From the NCBI GenBank assembly GCA_015228935.1, contig JADGCO010000015.1, positions 18,453 through 56,707 of the forward strand: a DNA stretch of 38,255 nt. Reading direction: 5' to 3'. Numbering within the stretch: the first letter of the stretch is position 1; every line of letters begins with the position of its first letter. Position numbers and translations under genes: made by a program. This DNA is from Magnetococcales bacterium (GTDB taxonomy: Bacteria > Pseudomonadota > Magnetococcia > Magnetococcales > DC0425bin3). This document shows, piece by piece, positions 1 to 8,441 of the stretch. The notes beneath the pieces were generated by a model. It did not search any database and was not told the origin of the DNA. It saw only the letters and a list, made by a program, of their open reading frames with translations.

Positions 1-232
1 CGGCAAACAGGGTTTCACAGGCCGGGGCGACCATGCTTTCCACGTACTCTCCCAGACGATTGCCCATGTCGCCGAGCTGTTTGTCCACCCGATCGATCTG
101 GGCATCGAGCCTGATGCTGCTTTCGGCAAGGTAGTCCAATTTTTTTTGAATACGCGCATGTTCAGCCTCTGATTTTTCCGTCACCCGGTCCAGGGTGGCC
201 CAAATCTTGTCGAAAACAGCTTGATAATCCAT
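1..232 (-). CDS. Coiled-coil/PD-(D/E)XK-like protein, copy 1 (3' end outside window)
   Basis: This is the first 77 codons of a gene read leftward off the window edge. It begins MDYQAVFDKIWATLD, like the two neighbouring copies, and continues through a heptad-like coiled-coil stretch rich in E, K, Q and R into the sequence VESMVAPACETLF, where the full copy enters its nuclease-like domain. A strong ribosome binding site (AGGGAGA) lies six bases before the start and is the same in all three copies. Compared with the full copy at 266-943, about 24 residues of coiled coil are missing in frame, so the copies differ mainly in coiled-coil length. Whether the nuclease-like core is intact lies outside the window. 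The function is unknown. Confidence 0.75.
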   Translation of the reverse strand, partial: MDYQAVFDKIWATLDRVTEKSEAEHARIQKKLDYLAESSIRLDAQIDRVDKQLGDMGNRLGEYVESMVAPACETLFA

Positions 233-265
233 AATTGTCTCCCTGGGTTCTTTTTTCGGTTGGGA

Positions 266-943
266 TCATCCATCGACCTGATTCCAGGTGCGTGGCTTGA
301 ATGACATCGAATTGAGAAGGCGTACCGTATCCCCGGATGGGGCAATGACGAAAAGCCCGGCCTTCATGGCCATTTGGGCGACATGGTCCGGAATGACCAT
401 GCCGGCGACGGCACCCATGATGTGCATGTTGGCATAGGTCGGAAAAAAAATGGGTACCTTGGGCAGTTTTTTCAAAAATTTTTTGATATGTTTTTCGGTC
501 AGTTTGGATTTGGTCTCCACCACGACCAGCAGGTGATCGTTGATGACGGTCAGATCCAGTTCCATGCTGTCGCCATGCCGCCGGACACGGCGATTCGGGC
601 TGACTTCATGCACGGGTATGCCGCGCTCGGCAAACAGGGTTTCACAGGCCGGGGCGACCATGCTTTCCACGTACTCTCCCAGGCGATTGCCCATCTCTCC
701 GAGCTGTTTGTCCACCCGGTCGATCTGGGCATCCACTCTGGCGCTACGTTCGGCACTGATTTTGGCGAAGTCGTCCATTTTTTTTTGAATACGAATATGT
801 TCAGCCTCTGACCTGAGTTGACTTGCTGTTATTTGTTTTTGTTCTTCCGTTATCTGGTCAATTTTTTCCGCAATCCGGTCATGTTTTTCCGTCACCCGGT
901 CCAGAGTGGCCCAAATTTTGTCATAAACAGCTTGATAATCCAT
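266..943 (-). CDS. Coiled-coil protein with PD-(D/E)XK nuclease-like domain (DUF3782-like), copy 2, full length
   Basis: This 225-residue protein is the most complete of three tandem paralogues. Residues 1-88 form a charged, heptad-like coiled coil (repeated motifs such as RVTEKHDRIAEKIDQITEE). Residues 90-225 look like a PD-(D/E)XK nuclease-fold domain: D130 in MELDL is followed by ExK at E143-K145 in VVVETKSKL, the expected spacing of the metal-binding residues. Proteins of this design (DUF3782-like) are common and often multicopy in some proteobacteria and cyanobacteria; their role is unproven. The start follows an AGGGAGA ribosome binding site. The short spacer upstream (944-976) is repeated downstream (233-265), so gene and leader were duplicated together. 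Assignment to the fold is by motif only. Confidence 0.75.
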   Translation of the reverse strand: MDYQAVYDKIWATLDRVTEKHDRIAEKIDQITEEQKQITASQLRSEAEHIRIQKKMDDFAKISAERSARVDAQIDRVDKQLGEMGNRLGEYVESMVAPACETLFAERGIPVHEVSPNRRVRRHGDSMELDLTVINDHLLVVVETKSKLTEKHIKKFLKKLPKVPIFFPTYANMHIMGAVAGMVIPDHVAQMAMKAGLFVIAPSGDTVRLLNSMSFKPRTWNQVDG

Positions 944-976
944 GATTGTCTCCCTGGGTTCTTTTTTCGGTTGGGA

Positions 977-1381
977 TCATCCATCGACCTGATTCCAGGT
1001 GCGTGGCTTGAATGACATTGAATTGAGAAGGCGTACCGTATCTCCGGATGGGGCGATGACGAAAAGCCCGGCCTTCATGGCCATTTGGGCGACATGGTCC
1101 GGAATGACCATGCCGGCGACGGCACCCATGATGTGCATGTTGGCATAGGTCGGGAAAAAAAGACGATTGCCCATCTCCCCGAGCTGTTTGTCCACCCGAT
1201 CGATCTGGGCATCCACTCTGGCGCTGCGTTCGGCACTGCTTTTGGCGAAGTCATCCATTTTTTTTTGAATACGAATATGTTCAGCCTCTGATCTGAGTTG
1301 ACTTGCTGTTATTTGTTTTTGTTCTTCCGTTATCTGGTCCAGAGTGGCCCAAATCTTGTCGAAAACAGCTTGATAATCCAT
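977..1381 (-). CDS. Coiled-coil protein, copy 3, internally deleted (nuclease-like core lost)
   Basis: This 134-residue paralogue is nearly identical to the full copy at both ends but carries two in-frame deletions. Residues 16-29 of the full copy (one coiled-coil segment) and residues 89-165 are absent; the second deletion joins MGNRL directly to FFPTYANMH and removes the D130 and E143/K145 residues. The reading frame, ribosome binding site and stop are intact, so a stable catalytically dead product is possible, for example as a coiled-coil partner of the other copies. It may equally be a decaying copy. It lies directly downstream of the GGDEF-EAL gene on the same strand, 33 bases from its stop codon, and could be co-transcribed with it. 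Confidence 0.65.
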   Translation of the reverse strand: MDYQAVFDKIWATLDQITEEQKQITASQLRSEAEHIRIQKKMDDFAKSSAERSARVDAQIDRVDKQLGEMGNRLFFPTYANMHIMGAVAGMVIPDHVAQMAMKAGLFVIAPSGDTVRLLNSMSFKPRTWNQVDG

Positions 1382-1414
1382 GATTGTCTCCCTGGGCTTA
1401 TTTTGTTCACTTCG

Positions 1415-4093
1415 TCAAATGCGACCATTTTGTAAAATTTTTGCAAAATCCATGGCCGGCATGGGTTTGGCGTAATAAAACCCCTGGATTTCATCACAGC
1501 CCATCTCTTTCAAAAACTTCACCTCTTCGCTGGTTTCGGCCCCCTCGGCGACGACCCGCAGGTTCAACTGCCGGGCCATGTGCAGGATGGCGGAAACAAT
1601 GGCCTGGAGATCCTGGTTCGTTCCCAGACCGGAAATAAAGGAACGGTCGATCTTGAGAATCTGAATGGGGAGATTTTTCAGGGAACCAAGGGAGGAATAA
1701 CCGGTGCCGAAATCGTCCACCGAGATCCAGACGCCCAGCCCCCGGATCCGTTCCAGGGTTGTGACGGCATCCTTGATATTTTCCATCATCATGCTTTCGG
1801 TGATTTCCAGTTCCAGATACTCGGGTGGCAATCCTGTTGCAGCCAGTACCCCGCTGATGGTGGCGAACAGTTTTTCACCTTGTTTCAGTTGCCGGACCGA
1901 CAGGTTGACGGAAACACGACACGGTTTGAATCCGGCATCGATCCAGTTTTTGTTTTGTCGGCAGGCCATGGTCAACACCTGGTTGCCGATGGCGACGATC
2001 AAACCGGTTTGTTCGGCCACCGGGATGAATTTGGCGGGCGAGACGATGCCCTCATCTGGTTGTTGCCAGCGTACCAGGGCTTCCATGCCGACCACTTCCC
2101 CGGATACCGGATTGACCTTCGGCTGGTAGTGGAGCAGAAATTCATTCCGTTCCAAACCCTGTTGCAGGGATTTTTCAATTTTCAGTCGTTCCATGGCCTC
2201 GGAGGTCATGGCCGGTTCGAAAAAGCGGAAGGTGGAACGTCCGGCATGTTTGGCATGATACATGGCCATGTCGGCATGGGTGAGCAGGTCATTTGGATCC
2301 ACCGCGTCACGCGGATAAATGGCAACCCCGATGCTGCCGGAGATGCGACCCTCGCCTGCCACCAGAAAAAACGGTCTTGCCAACTCTTCGAGGATGCGCC
2401 GTATGACATATTCCACGTAGAAAAGGTGGGTCAGCTTGGGCAGGATGATGGTAAATTCATCACCACCCAGGCGGGCCACCGTATCGGAGGTGCGCACACA
2501 GGCGGAGATGCGGCGCGCCGCTTCCTGCAAAAGTTGATCCCCCGCCTTGTGGCCCAGGGTATCGTTGACCTTCTTGAAACCATCAAGATCCAGAAACATC
2601 AGGATCACTTCGGTCCGGTTGCGTTTTGCCGTATTGATGGCAAGTTCCAGCCGGTCCCGGAACAAAACCCGGTTGGGCAGCCCGGTCAATTCATCGAGTT
2701 CGGCCTGTTGCTGGATACGGATTTCCAGTTTTTTCCGCTCGATGATCCCTGCCATGGTGTAGGCCACGGATTCCAGAAATTCCAGTTCGTCAGGCTCGGA
2801 GCGATGGTTGGCATTCACATACAGGTTGATGACGCCCAGGATTTGGGTGCCGGATTTGATCGGCACGCAGTAGTGTCCGTGATCGGGCATGCCCGGGTAT
2901 TGGATTTCATGTCGCGCATCGACCTGGGAGCTGAAAAGAAGTTTTCCGCTCAGGGCCGCTTTTCCGCACAGGCACTCTCCGAGACGCAGACGCTGACATC
3001 TGCCCAATAACTCCTGGCCAAAATTCCGGTGCGCGATCAGCTCCAGCATGCCGGTCGCCTGATTCACCAGAAAGACCGATCCCTTGGGGTACAGCGCAAA
3101 CCAGGGCACCGTAAAGATGATGTCCAGCAAGGTGCCCAGCATCTGTTCGAATTTTTGGGAAATCAGCGTGGTCTCCAGCAGTTTATTGATCACCATCCTG
3201 GAGTCGTAATTGCGTTTGATGATCGCGGCCTGTTGCTTGCCGAATGCAATCTCTTTCTGCAACAGTTCGGTCTGGTGGATGATCGTCTCCCGGTATTCCC
3301 GCAAAAGTTCCTGGTGGACGAAAATTTGATGCCGGAGTTCATGAGTATTTTGGAGAGTATGTCGTTGAGCCATGTCCTGACGGTTGGCAATGGCAAACAA
3401 GCCAACCTTGATGTTCAGGGTGATCACCCGGAACAGTTTGGTCGTTTCGATGGGAATCTCCGTCCGGGAAAACAGGATGATCGCAAACAGATTGCCATCG
3501 GGAAGGATGCCTCCAAAACCCAGAACCGACTTGACCTGCATCGGTTCGACAAACTCTTTCTGGGCCGGGATATATTGGCTGCCCAGGGCATTCCTGACAA
3601 AAAAAACACCAAAACTCTGCTGCCCCAGATCCACGAGCAGTTCGGGGTCCGGATTCAGGATGACATCGATGTCCAGGCCGATCTGTTTGAGCAATTGTGA
3701 AATCATGGGAATGTTGGTAATGAATTCCTTGTCGATGAAGGGAATGACCAGATGGTTGAGGGATGCGGCGGGATCGTTCCATGCGGGTCGCAGTCCCCTG
3801 GTCGCCAACAGCGTCAAACATTTCATGTGTGGATCCGGAGTGGCGACCGCCAGGGATCGATTGACGATTTCCTGCACATGTTCATCAAGATGGGCGTATT
3901 GTCTGGTCATGAAAAAACGGGCCAGGACGCATGATCTCTCTTGTGACTGGTCATCGATGAGTTGATCAAAGAAAAATTGTACCAGGGTGTTGGCAAACTC
4001 CCCGGCATCCCGGCACTCTCTGGCAAATTTGTTGACGGCCTGATCCATGTGGCCGATTTCCATGAGTCCCATGTTTTTCAGATTGAACGACAC
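1415..4093 (-). CDS. GAF-GGDEF-EAL c-di-GMP turnover protein
   Basis: This is a large cytoplasmic protein with both cyclic-di-GMP synthesis and hydrolysis domains and no clear membrane segments. Residues 1-290 are a mostly helical region of unknown family. A GAF-like sensor follows at about 318-470. The GGDEF domain has an intact RLGGDEF signature near 543 and an RxxD inhibitory site (RTSD) five residues before it. The EAL domain has EALVRW near 671 and a conserved DDFGTGYSSL loop. Both active sites look complete, so the net activity cannot be told from sequence. The GTG start at 4093 is chosen because GGGAG lies six bases upstream and homology-like sequence starts there; an in-frame ATG at 4171 would add 26 residues but would sit only about 12 bases from the predicted transcript start. 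Downstream lie the three coiled-coil genes on the same strand. Confidence 0.9.
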   Translation of the reverse strand: MSFNLKNMGLMEIGHMDQAVNKFARECRDAGEFANTLVQFFFDQLIDDQSQERSCVLARFFMTRQYAHLDEHVQEIVNRSLAVATPDPHMKCLTLLATRGLRPAWNDPAASLNHLVIPFIDKEFITNIPMISQLLKQIGLDIDVILNPDPELLVDLGQQSFGVFFVRNALGSQYIPAQKEFVEPMQVKSVLGFGGILPDGNLFAIILFSRTEIPIETTKLFRVITLNIKVGLFAIANRQDMAQRHTLQNTHELRHQIFVHQELLREYRETIIHQTELLQKEIAFGKQQAAIIKRNYDSRMVINKLLETTLISQKFEQMLGTLLDIIFTVPWFALYPKGSVFLVNQATGMLELIAHRNFGQELLGRCQRLRLGECLCGKAALSGKLLFSSQVDARHEIQYPGMPDHGHYCVPIKSGTQILGVINLYVNANHRSEPDELEFLESVAYTMAGIIERKKLEIRIQQQAELDELTGLPNRVLFRDRLELAINTAKRNRTEVILMFLDLDGFKKVNDTLGHKAGDQLLQEAARRISACVRTSDTVARLGGDEFTIILPKLTHLFYVEYVIRRILEELARPFFLVAGEGRISGSIGVAIYPRDAVDPNDLLTHADMAMYHAKHAGRSTFRFFEPAMTSEAMERLKIEKSLQQGLERNEFLLHYQPKVNPVSGEVVGMEALVRWQQPDEGIVSPAKFIPVAEQTGLIVAIGNQVLTMACRQNKNWIDAGFKPCRVSVNLSVRQLKQGEKLFATISGVLAATGLPPEYLELEITESMMMENIKDAVTTLERIRGLGVWISVDDFGTGYSSLGSLKNLPIQILKIDRSFISGLGTNQDLQAIVSAILHMARQLNLRVVAEGAETSEEVKFLKEMGCDEIQGFYYAKPMPAMDFAKILQNGRI

Positions 4094-4190
4094 TTTTTTC
4101 TCCCGATTCCTGGTTTGCGCGACCTGTTTTTCGATCCAGCCGCTCAAGCAGCACACTCTCCCCGTTGCCATTCCGACTGCATGCTGACAA

Positions 4191-4219
4191 ATTATACAAC
4201 CGATGGTGATGTCTGCAAA
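4191..4219 (-). promoter_or_regulatory. Sigma70-type promoter for the GGDEF-EAL gene
   Basis: On the minus strand a perfect TATAAT (4191-4196) is preceded, with 17 bp spacing, by TTTGCA (4214-4219), a partial match to the -35 consensus. The predicted start near 4184 gives a leader of about 90 bases to the GTG start at 4093. The divergent nnr gene begins at 4256, so the two genes share this 160-bp region. Confidence 0.5.
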
Positions 4220-4255
4220 ATTTTCAATTTTTCAACCATATTTTCAAGAGGACAC

Positions 4256-5818
4256 ATGGCCAGATTGCTGACAGGGACCCAGATGGCGGCAGCCGACCGG
4301 CGCACGATCGAGGAACTTGGTCTGCCGGGTATCGTGTTGATGGAAAATGCCGGGGCAGGCGTGGTGGAGACCATTTGGCGGCAGGTGTCCGATCTGGCCC
4401 AGCGCCGCGTGGTGGTGGTGGCGGGATTGGGCAACAATGGTGGGGATGGTTTTGTTGTGGCCCGGCGTTTGTTGCAAAGTGGCGTCAGGGTGCGGGTGTT
4501 TCTGCTTGGCGAGGGAGAACGCCTGCGCGGGGATGCCCTGACCAATTATCGGGTCTTTGTCGGTCTGGGTGGACAATGCCAGTCGGTGACGGGTCCGGAT
4601 GGTCTGGCCCTCCTGCAAGGTGCCCTGGCCCACGCCGGGGTGGTGGTGGATGCCCTGTTCGGGACCGGTTTGCAACGGGAGATCACCGGCCTGTTTGCCG
4701 AGGTGATTCAGGCGATCAATCGGAGTGGCAAACCGGTTCTGGCCGTGGATTTGCCTTCGGGGGTGGCGGCGGATGACGGTCGGGTATTGGGGGTGGCGGT
4801 ACGGGCGGATTGGACCGTCACCTTCGCTGCCGAAAAAATCGGCCATCGAACCCATCCCGGGGCGGCCCTTTGCGGCAAGGTGATTTTGATTCCCATCGGT
4901 ATTCCCCAAACATATCTGGAAATTCCAGAACATCGGGTGGGACGCAACCTGCCGGCGGACCTGACGATTCCAGGGCGGGATCCGGATGGCCACAAGGGAC
5001 GCTTCGGACATTTGTTGATTTTTGCCGGTCGCCGTGGCAAGACCGGTGCGGCCATTCTGGCGACCCGGGGGGCGTTACGCACCGGACCGGGACTGGTCAC
5101 CCTCGCCATACCGGAGCCGGTTTTGCCCCTGGTGGCACCCGGTTTGTTGGAAGCGATGACCCTTCCCTTGCCGGTTGTGCCGGCGACCGGGGAGGTTGTC
5201 GGTGCAGCCCTGCCGGAGGTCGTGGTCGCCGCCGGTGTGCGTCCCACCGCCATGGCCATGGGACCGGGCCTGGGGACGGACCCCGAGGTGTTGCAGGGGT
5301 TACGTGCCCTGTGTAGCCATTTTGACGTGCCGGTGGTGCTGGATGCCGATGCCTTGAACCTTTTGGCCGCCTCCCCGGATGGGGTCCACACCCTGACCCG
5401 GGAACGCCGTTCCCCCCTGGTGCTGACGCCCCATCCCGGTGAAATGGCCCGTCTGGTGCAAAGCGATGTTGCCGGGGTGCAGCGTGACCGGTTGGGGATG
5501 GCAACCCGTTGGGCCGTGACCTGGGGGGTCTGGGTGGTCCTGAAAGGGGCCGGCACGGTGATCGCCGCCCCGGATGGCACGGCCTGGATCAACGACACCG
5601 GCAATCCCGGCATGGCCGCCGGGGGCAGCGGTGATCTCCTTACCGGTATTGTGGGTGGTCTGTTGGCACAAGGATGGCCGGTGGCCAGTGCGGTGCGGGG
5701 CGGGGTGTGGTTGCATGGTGCCGCCGGCGATGCCGTGGCCGCCGAATGCGGCAGTGCCGGCCTGCTGGCCTCGGATTTGTTGCCGCATCTGCAACGGTTG
5801 CGTCATGAGATGAAATAA
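4256..5818 (+). CDS. nnr: Bifunctional NAD(P)H-hydrate epimerase / ADP-dependent NAD(P)H-hydrate dehydratase
   Basis: This 520-residue enzyme repairs damaged nicotinamide cofactors. The N-terminal half (about 1-215, YjeF_N/NnrE fold) epimerises NAD(P)HX; it shows GLPGIVLMENAGAGV and the glycine-rich GLGNNGGDGFVVAR loop. The C-terminal half (about 235-510, NnrD, ribokinase-like) dehydrates the S-form using ADP; it shows GRFGHLLIFAGRRGKTGAA, MGPGLG, LDADALN, LTPHPGEMARL and the GNPGMAAGGSGDLLTG loop. The length matches the usual bifunctional protein. The ATG at 4256 is preceded by AGAGGA; the longer open frame to 3962 runs antisense to the neighbouring gene's coding sequence and is unlikely to be translated. 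It faces the vapC gene tail to tail with only seven bases between them. Confidence 0.95.
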   Translation: MARLLTGTQMAAADRRTIEELGLPGIVLMENAGAGVVETIWRQVSDLAQRRVVVVAGLGNNGGDGFVVARRLLQSGVRVRVFLLGEGERLRGDALTNYRVFVGLGGQCQSVTGPDGLALLQGALAHAGVVVDALFGTGLQREITGLFAEVIQAINRSGKPVLAVDLPSGVAADDGRVLGVAVRADWTVTFAAEKIGHRTHPGAALCGKVILIPIGIPQTYLEIPEHRVGRNLPADLTIPGRDPDGHKGRFGHLLIFAGRRGKTGAAILATRGALRTGPGLVTLAIPEPVLPLVAPGLLEAMTLPLPVVPATGEVVGAALPEVVVAAGVRPTAMAMGPGLGTDPEVLQGLRALCSHFDVPVVLDADALNLLAASPDGVHTLTRERRSPLVLTPHPGEMARLVQSDVAGVQRDRLGMATRWAVTWGVWVVLKGAGTVIAAPDGTAWINDTGNPGMAAGGSGDLLTGIVGGLLAQGWPVASAVRGGVWLHGAAGDAVAAECGSAGLLASDLLPHLQRLRHEMK

Positions 5819-5825
5819 AAAAATA

Positions 5826-6230
5826 TTACTGTTCCCAATCTTCCAATGGCAACGCATTGACCCGTTGGAATTCGCGTGTGTTATGAGTGACCAATATGGC
5901 TTCCAGCGACCGGGCATGGGCAGCAATCAGCGTATCATGGTGGCCTATCGGTTGGCCGCTACGAAGCAGATCGCAACGTATCTGGGCTGCCATGATTGAT
6001 TGATCGTTGCCAAAATCCAAAACTCGAATGTGCTTCAGGAAGTTGGCCAAATTGGCACGATTTTTTTGTGGTTGCCTTGAGTTGCAAACACCGAATTCCA
6101 GTTCATACCGGACAATTTGCGATATCGCGATTTCATTGGGGGAAATCTGGAGCAGATGCTGGCGCAAAGAGGGCGGATTGCCGTTGATGATACCGATGCA
6201 GGCATTGGTGTCCAACATGTAGCGAATCAT
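5826..6230 (-). CDS. vapC: PIN-domain ribonuclease toxin, VapC type
   Basis: This 134-residue protein has the PIN-domain layout of type II toxins that cleave RNA. The first acidic residue is in MLDTNACIG (D7), a conserved glutamate sits in VRYELEFG, the third acidic position is in GHHDTLIAAHA, and VTHNTREF near the C terminus carries the usual final Asn/Glu region. The start codon overlaps the stop of the upstream antitoxin gene by four bases (6227-6230), the typical coupled VapBC arrangement. The catalytic acids look intact. The cellular target, often initiator tRNA for VapC, cannot be judged from sequence. Confidence 0.9.
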   Translation of the reverse strand: MIRYMLDTNACIGIINGNPPSLRQHLLQISPNEIAISQIVRYELEFGVCNSRQPQKNRANLANFLKHIRVLDFGNDQSIMAAQIRCDLLRSGQPIGHHDTLIAAHARSLEAILVTHNTREFQRVNALPLEDWEQ

Positions 6231-6463
6231 GGGAATGTTTTTCTGGGTACATCGGCGGACATCTCGCCGGAAATTGTGAAATCAGTACTGAAACCACTGA
6301 ATCCTTCGATAAAACCTTCCCAGGAACTCGTGCAAGGCGTCAAAATAAGTGAGTTGCCGGACTTGGAAATGAAAACCTCATCCGTATCCAGGCGAAACTG
6401 CTCAGGCAAACGGATTGTCTGGCTGCCGCCGCTGATAAACACCTTGGCCATAACGGTTTGCAT
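6227..6463 (-). CDS. vapB: AbrB/SpoVT-family antitoxin, VapB type
   Basis: This is a 78-residue partner of the downstream PIN toxin. Its N-terminal half (MAKVFISGGSQTIRLPEQF) is a swapped-hairpin AbrB-type DNA-binding domain, and the C-terminal tail, rich in F, S, E and D, is the likely toxin-binding segment. The start at 6463 is chosen because AAGGAGG lies five bases upstream; an in-frame ATG at 6499 has no such site. VapB proteins normally bind and neutralise VapC and repress their own operon. The gene overlaps vapC by four bases. The divergent aldo/keto reductase gene begins 60 bases away, so the operator probably lies in 6464-6522. Confidence 0.85.
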   Translation of the reverse strand: MQTVMAKVFISGGSQTIRLPEQFRLDTDEVFISKSGNSLILTPCTSSWEGFIEGFSGFSTDFTISGEMSADVPRKTFP

Positions 6464-6522
6464 CAACGCCTCCTTCCCATTGTGGATGGGCAATGGCATA
6501 CAGTCGGTCTTCTTGTAAAGCC

Positions 6523-7683
6523 ATGGAATATCGATCCTTTGGACACACCGGCCGGACGGTGTCGGTTTTCACTCTGGGTGGCATGCGTTTTTTGCATGTC
6601 TGGGACCAGCCGGCGGAGGTGTTGCCGGACGACAGCCTGGAGAATGCTTTTCAGGTAATTGTAACTGCTATCGAAGCCGGGTGCAATCTGATCGAAACGG
6701 CCCAGGGATATCCCAAAAGCGAGGGGTTGATCGGCCATGCCCTGCGCCATCTGCCACCGCGTATGCGCGGCCGGTACCAACTCATGGGCAAGGGATTGAT
6801 TACAGACCCTCCGGGGGCGATGCGTGACAATCTGGAACTGACCTTGCGGCGTCTGGGAGTGAGTCGTCTGGATTTTTACGCCGTGCATGGCATCAACACG
6901 GCGGCGGATTATCAAAAAACCTTTGCACCCCAGGGGTGCCTGGCTGTCCTGGAACAGGCACGTGCCGAAGGATTGATCGGGCATCTGGGCTTTTCTTCGC
7001 ATGCCCCGTTGCCCTTGATGCTGCAAACCCTGAGTACCGCCGCCTTTGATTTTTTCAATGTGCATTATTATGCCCTGCAATCCGGCAACTGGCCGGCCCT
7101 GGCTTTGGCGGCGGCCCTGGGCATGGGGGTTCTCATCATTTCGCCCAACGACAAGGGGGGGATGCTCTATCAACCCTCCGCACGGCTGCAACGCCTCACC
7201 GCTCCCCTGCATCCGGTCAACTACAACGAACGCTGGCTCCTGGCCCATCCCGAGGTGCATACATTGAGTCTGGGTCTGAGCGATCCGGCCCAGATGGCGA
7301 TTCATCTGCAAAGCCTCACTCCCCAGCCCTGGTGGGGTGCTGCCGAACGGGCCGCCGAGCGTCGTTTGCAAGCTGCCGTGCAGGGGTCTGGCCTGGAACG
7401 GTGCCGGATCCACTGCCAACGCTGTCTGCCCTGCCCGGAAAAAATTGATATTCCGGAGTTGCTGCGGCTTTTGAAACTGGCGGTGTGTTATGACATGGTT
7501 GAATTTGGTCGCTATCGTTATGGCAACATGCAACCCGACAATCGTTGGGTTCCGGGTGCCAAGGGGGTGGCGTGCAACCGGTGTGGGGAGTGTCTGCCCC
7601 GTTGTCCGGAGGGGTTGGCCATTCCGGACCGGATGCTGGAAGTTCACAACCTGCTGACAGGCGACGAAAGGGATGATCCATGA
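6523..7683 (+). CDS. Aldo/keto reductase-like oxidoreductase with C-terminal 4Fe-4S ferredoxin motifs
   Basis: This 386-residue protein pairs an aldo/keto reductase barrel (about 1-280) with a C-terminal cysteine-rich domain (COG1453-like design). The likely catalytic set reads E58, Y63, K90 and H122 (IETAQGY, MGKG, VHGIN); most relatives have Asp where E58 stands. The C-terminal part has HCQRCLPCP and CNRCGECLPRCPEGLAIP, matching one or two iron-sulfur clusters, so electrons may pass between NAD(P)H or a substrate and a cluster. The natural substrate is unknown. The start is set at MEYRSFGHTG, where family similarity begins; no strong ribosome binding site precedes it. Its stop overlaps the trmB start (ATGA), suggesting translational coupling. 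Confidence 0.85.
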   Translation: MEYRSFGHTGRTVSVFTLGGMRFLHVWDQPAEVLPDDSLENAFQVIVTAIEAGCNLIETAQGYPKSEGLIGHALRHLPPRMRGRYQLMGKGLITDPPGAMRDNLELTLRRLGVSRLDFYAVHGINTAADYQKTFAPQGCLAVLEQARAEGLIGHLGFSSHAPLPLMLQTLSTAAFDFFNVHYYALQSGNWPALALAAALGMGVLIISPNDKGGMLYQPSARLQRLTAPLHPVNYNERWLLAHPEVHTLSLGLSDPAQMAIHLQSLTPQPWWGAAERAAERRLQAAVQGSGLERCRIHCQRCLPCPEKIDIPELLRLLKLAVCYDMVEFGRYRYGNMQPDNRWVPGAKGVACNRCGECLPRCPEGLAIPDRMLEVHNLLTGDERDDP

Positions 7684-8435
7684 GCCGTTTTTCCCAGACC
7701 AATGAAGATCTGAGCCAGCCCGGTCCCGGCCCGGGAGAAGCGCTCCGTTCTGCACCGAACCCAGGTCCGGATCTGTGGCGTTTCAAGACCTACGGACGCA
7801 AGCAGGGACATTTGACCGGGTCGGAAAGGGGACGGCTCGAAGAAATATTGCCCGGCCAGTGTCTGGAAGCGGCTTCCGGGCGGGAAATATTTTTGCAACA
7901 ATGGGGGGCGGAACCGGTTGCGGAACATTTGTGGGTGGAGATTGGTTTTGGCAATGGGGATTATCTGGCCCATCTGGCCGGTCGCCATCCCCGGGATGCC
8001 CTGATCGGCATCGAGGTGTTTCTCGAAGGGATTGCCTCCCTGCTGCGCAAACTGGCAGCCAACGGACAGCGCAATGTGCGCGTGGTTCGTGGCCATGCCC
8101 ATCCCATTCTGCGTGACCTGTTGCCGGATGCCAGCATTGACCGGGTGATCATCAACTTTCCCGATCCCTGGCCCAAAAAGCGCCATCACAAACGTCGCCT
8201 GATCCAAACGGAATTTCTTGATTTGTTGGCGTTGAAAATGCGCCCCCAGGGCCGTCTCACCCTGGCGACCGATTGGCAGGAGTATGCCGAATGGATGGCC
8301 GCGACCATCAGTGTTCATCCGGCCTTTGTGGGCGGTCCGTCGGCTCCTCCGGAAGAGTGGATCGTCACCCGCTTTCAGGAAAAAGGCCACCTGGCTGGTC
8401 GCCCGACGTTTTATTTTTCATATGTAAGGAATTGA
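7680..8435 (+). CDS. trmB: tRNA (guanine-N7-)-methyltransferase
   Basis: This 251-residue enzyme would methylate N7 of G46 in the variable loop of tRNAs using S-adenosylmethionine. It shows the SAM-binding motif EIGFGNGDYLAHLA, the acidic IGIEVF strand, the family signature INFPDPWPKKRHHKRRL and the late TDWQEYAEWM motif. The first 80 or so residues are less conserved, with a Pro/Gly-rich start. It overlaps the preceding reductase gene by four bases and converges on the ferredoxin reductase gene, from which six bases separate it. Length and motifs are normal for TrmB. Confidence 0.95.
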   Translation: MSRFSQTNEDLSQPGPGPGEALRSAPNPGPDLWRFKTYGRKQGHLTGSERGRLEEILPGQCLEAASGREIFLQQWGAEPVAEHLWVEIGFGNGDYLAHLAGRHPRDALIGIEVFLEGIASLLRKLAANGQRNVRVVRGHAHPILRDLLPDASIDRVIINFPDPWPKKRHHKRRLIQTEFLDLLALKMRPQGRLTLATDWQEYAEWMAATISVHPAFVGGPSAPPEEWIVTRFQEKGHLAGRPTFYFSYVRN

Positions 8436-8441
8436 AAAGAT

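Larger units (their letters stand above)
1..1398. repeat. Tandem gene-sized direct repeats (three copies)
   Basis: Three head-to-tail copies of the same gene plus a leader of about 33 bp span this stretch. The sequence at position 1 matches that starting at 628, and the leaders at 233-265 and 944-976 are essentially identical. Similarity to the third copy's leader stops a few bases beyond its ribosome binding site (about 1398), marking one edge of the duplicated unit. The copies differ mainly by in-frame deletions rather than point changes, which points to recent duplication followed by slippage or recombination. Confidence 0.85.

Noticed and set aside
1580-3010. Long plus-strand open frame of 476 codons
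   Set aside because: It is antisense to the conserved GGDEF-EAL coding sequence, with composition rich in His, Gln and Gly typical of a shadow frame, and no recognisable motif.
4094-4171. ATG at 4171 as start of the GGDEF-EAL gene
   Set aside because: It has no ribosome binding site and lies about 12 bases from the predicted transcript start; GTG 4093 has GGGAG at proper spacing.
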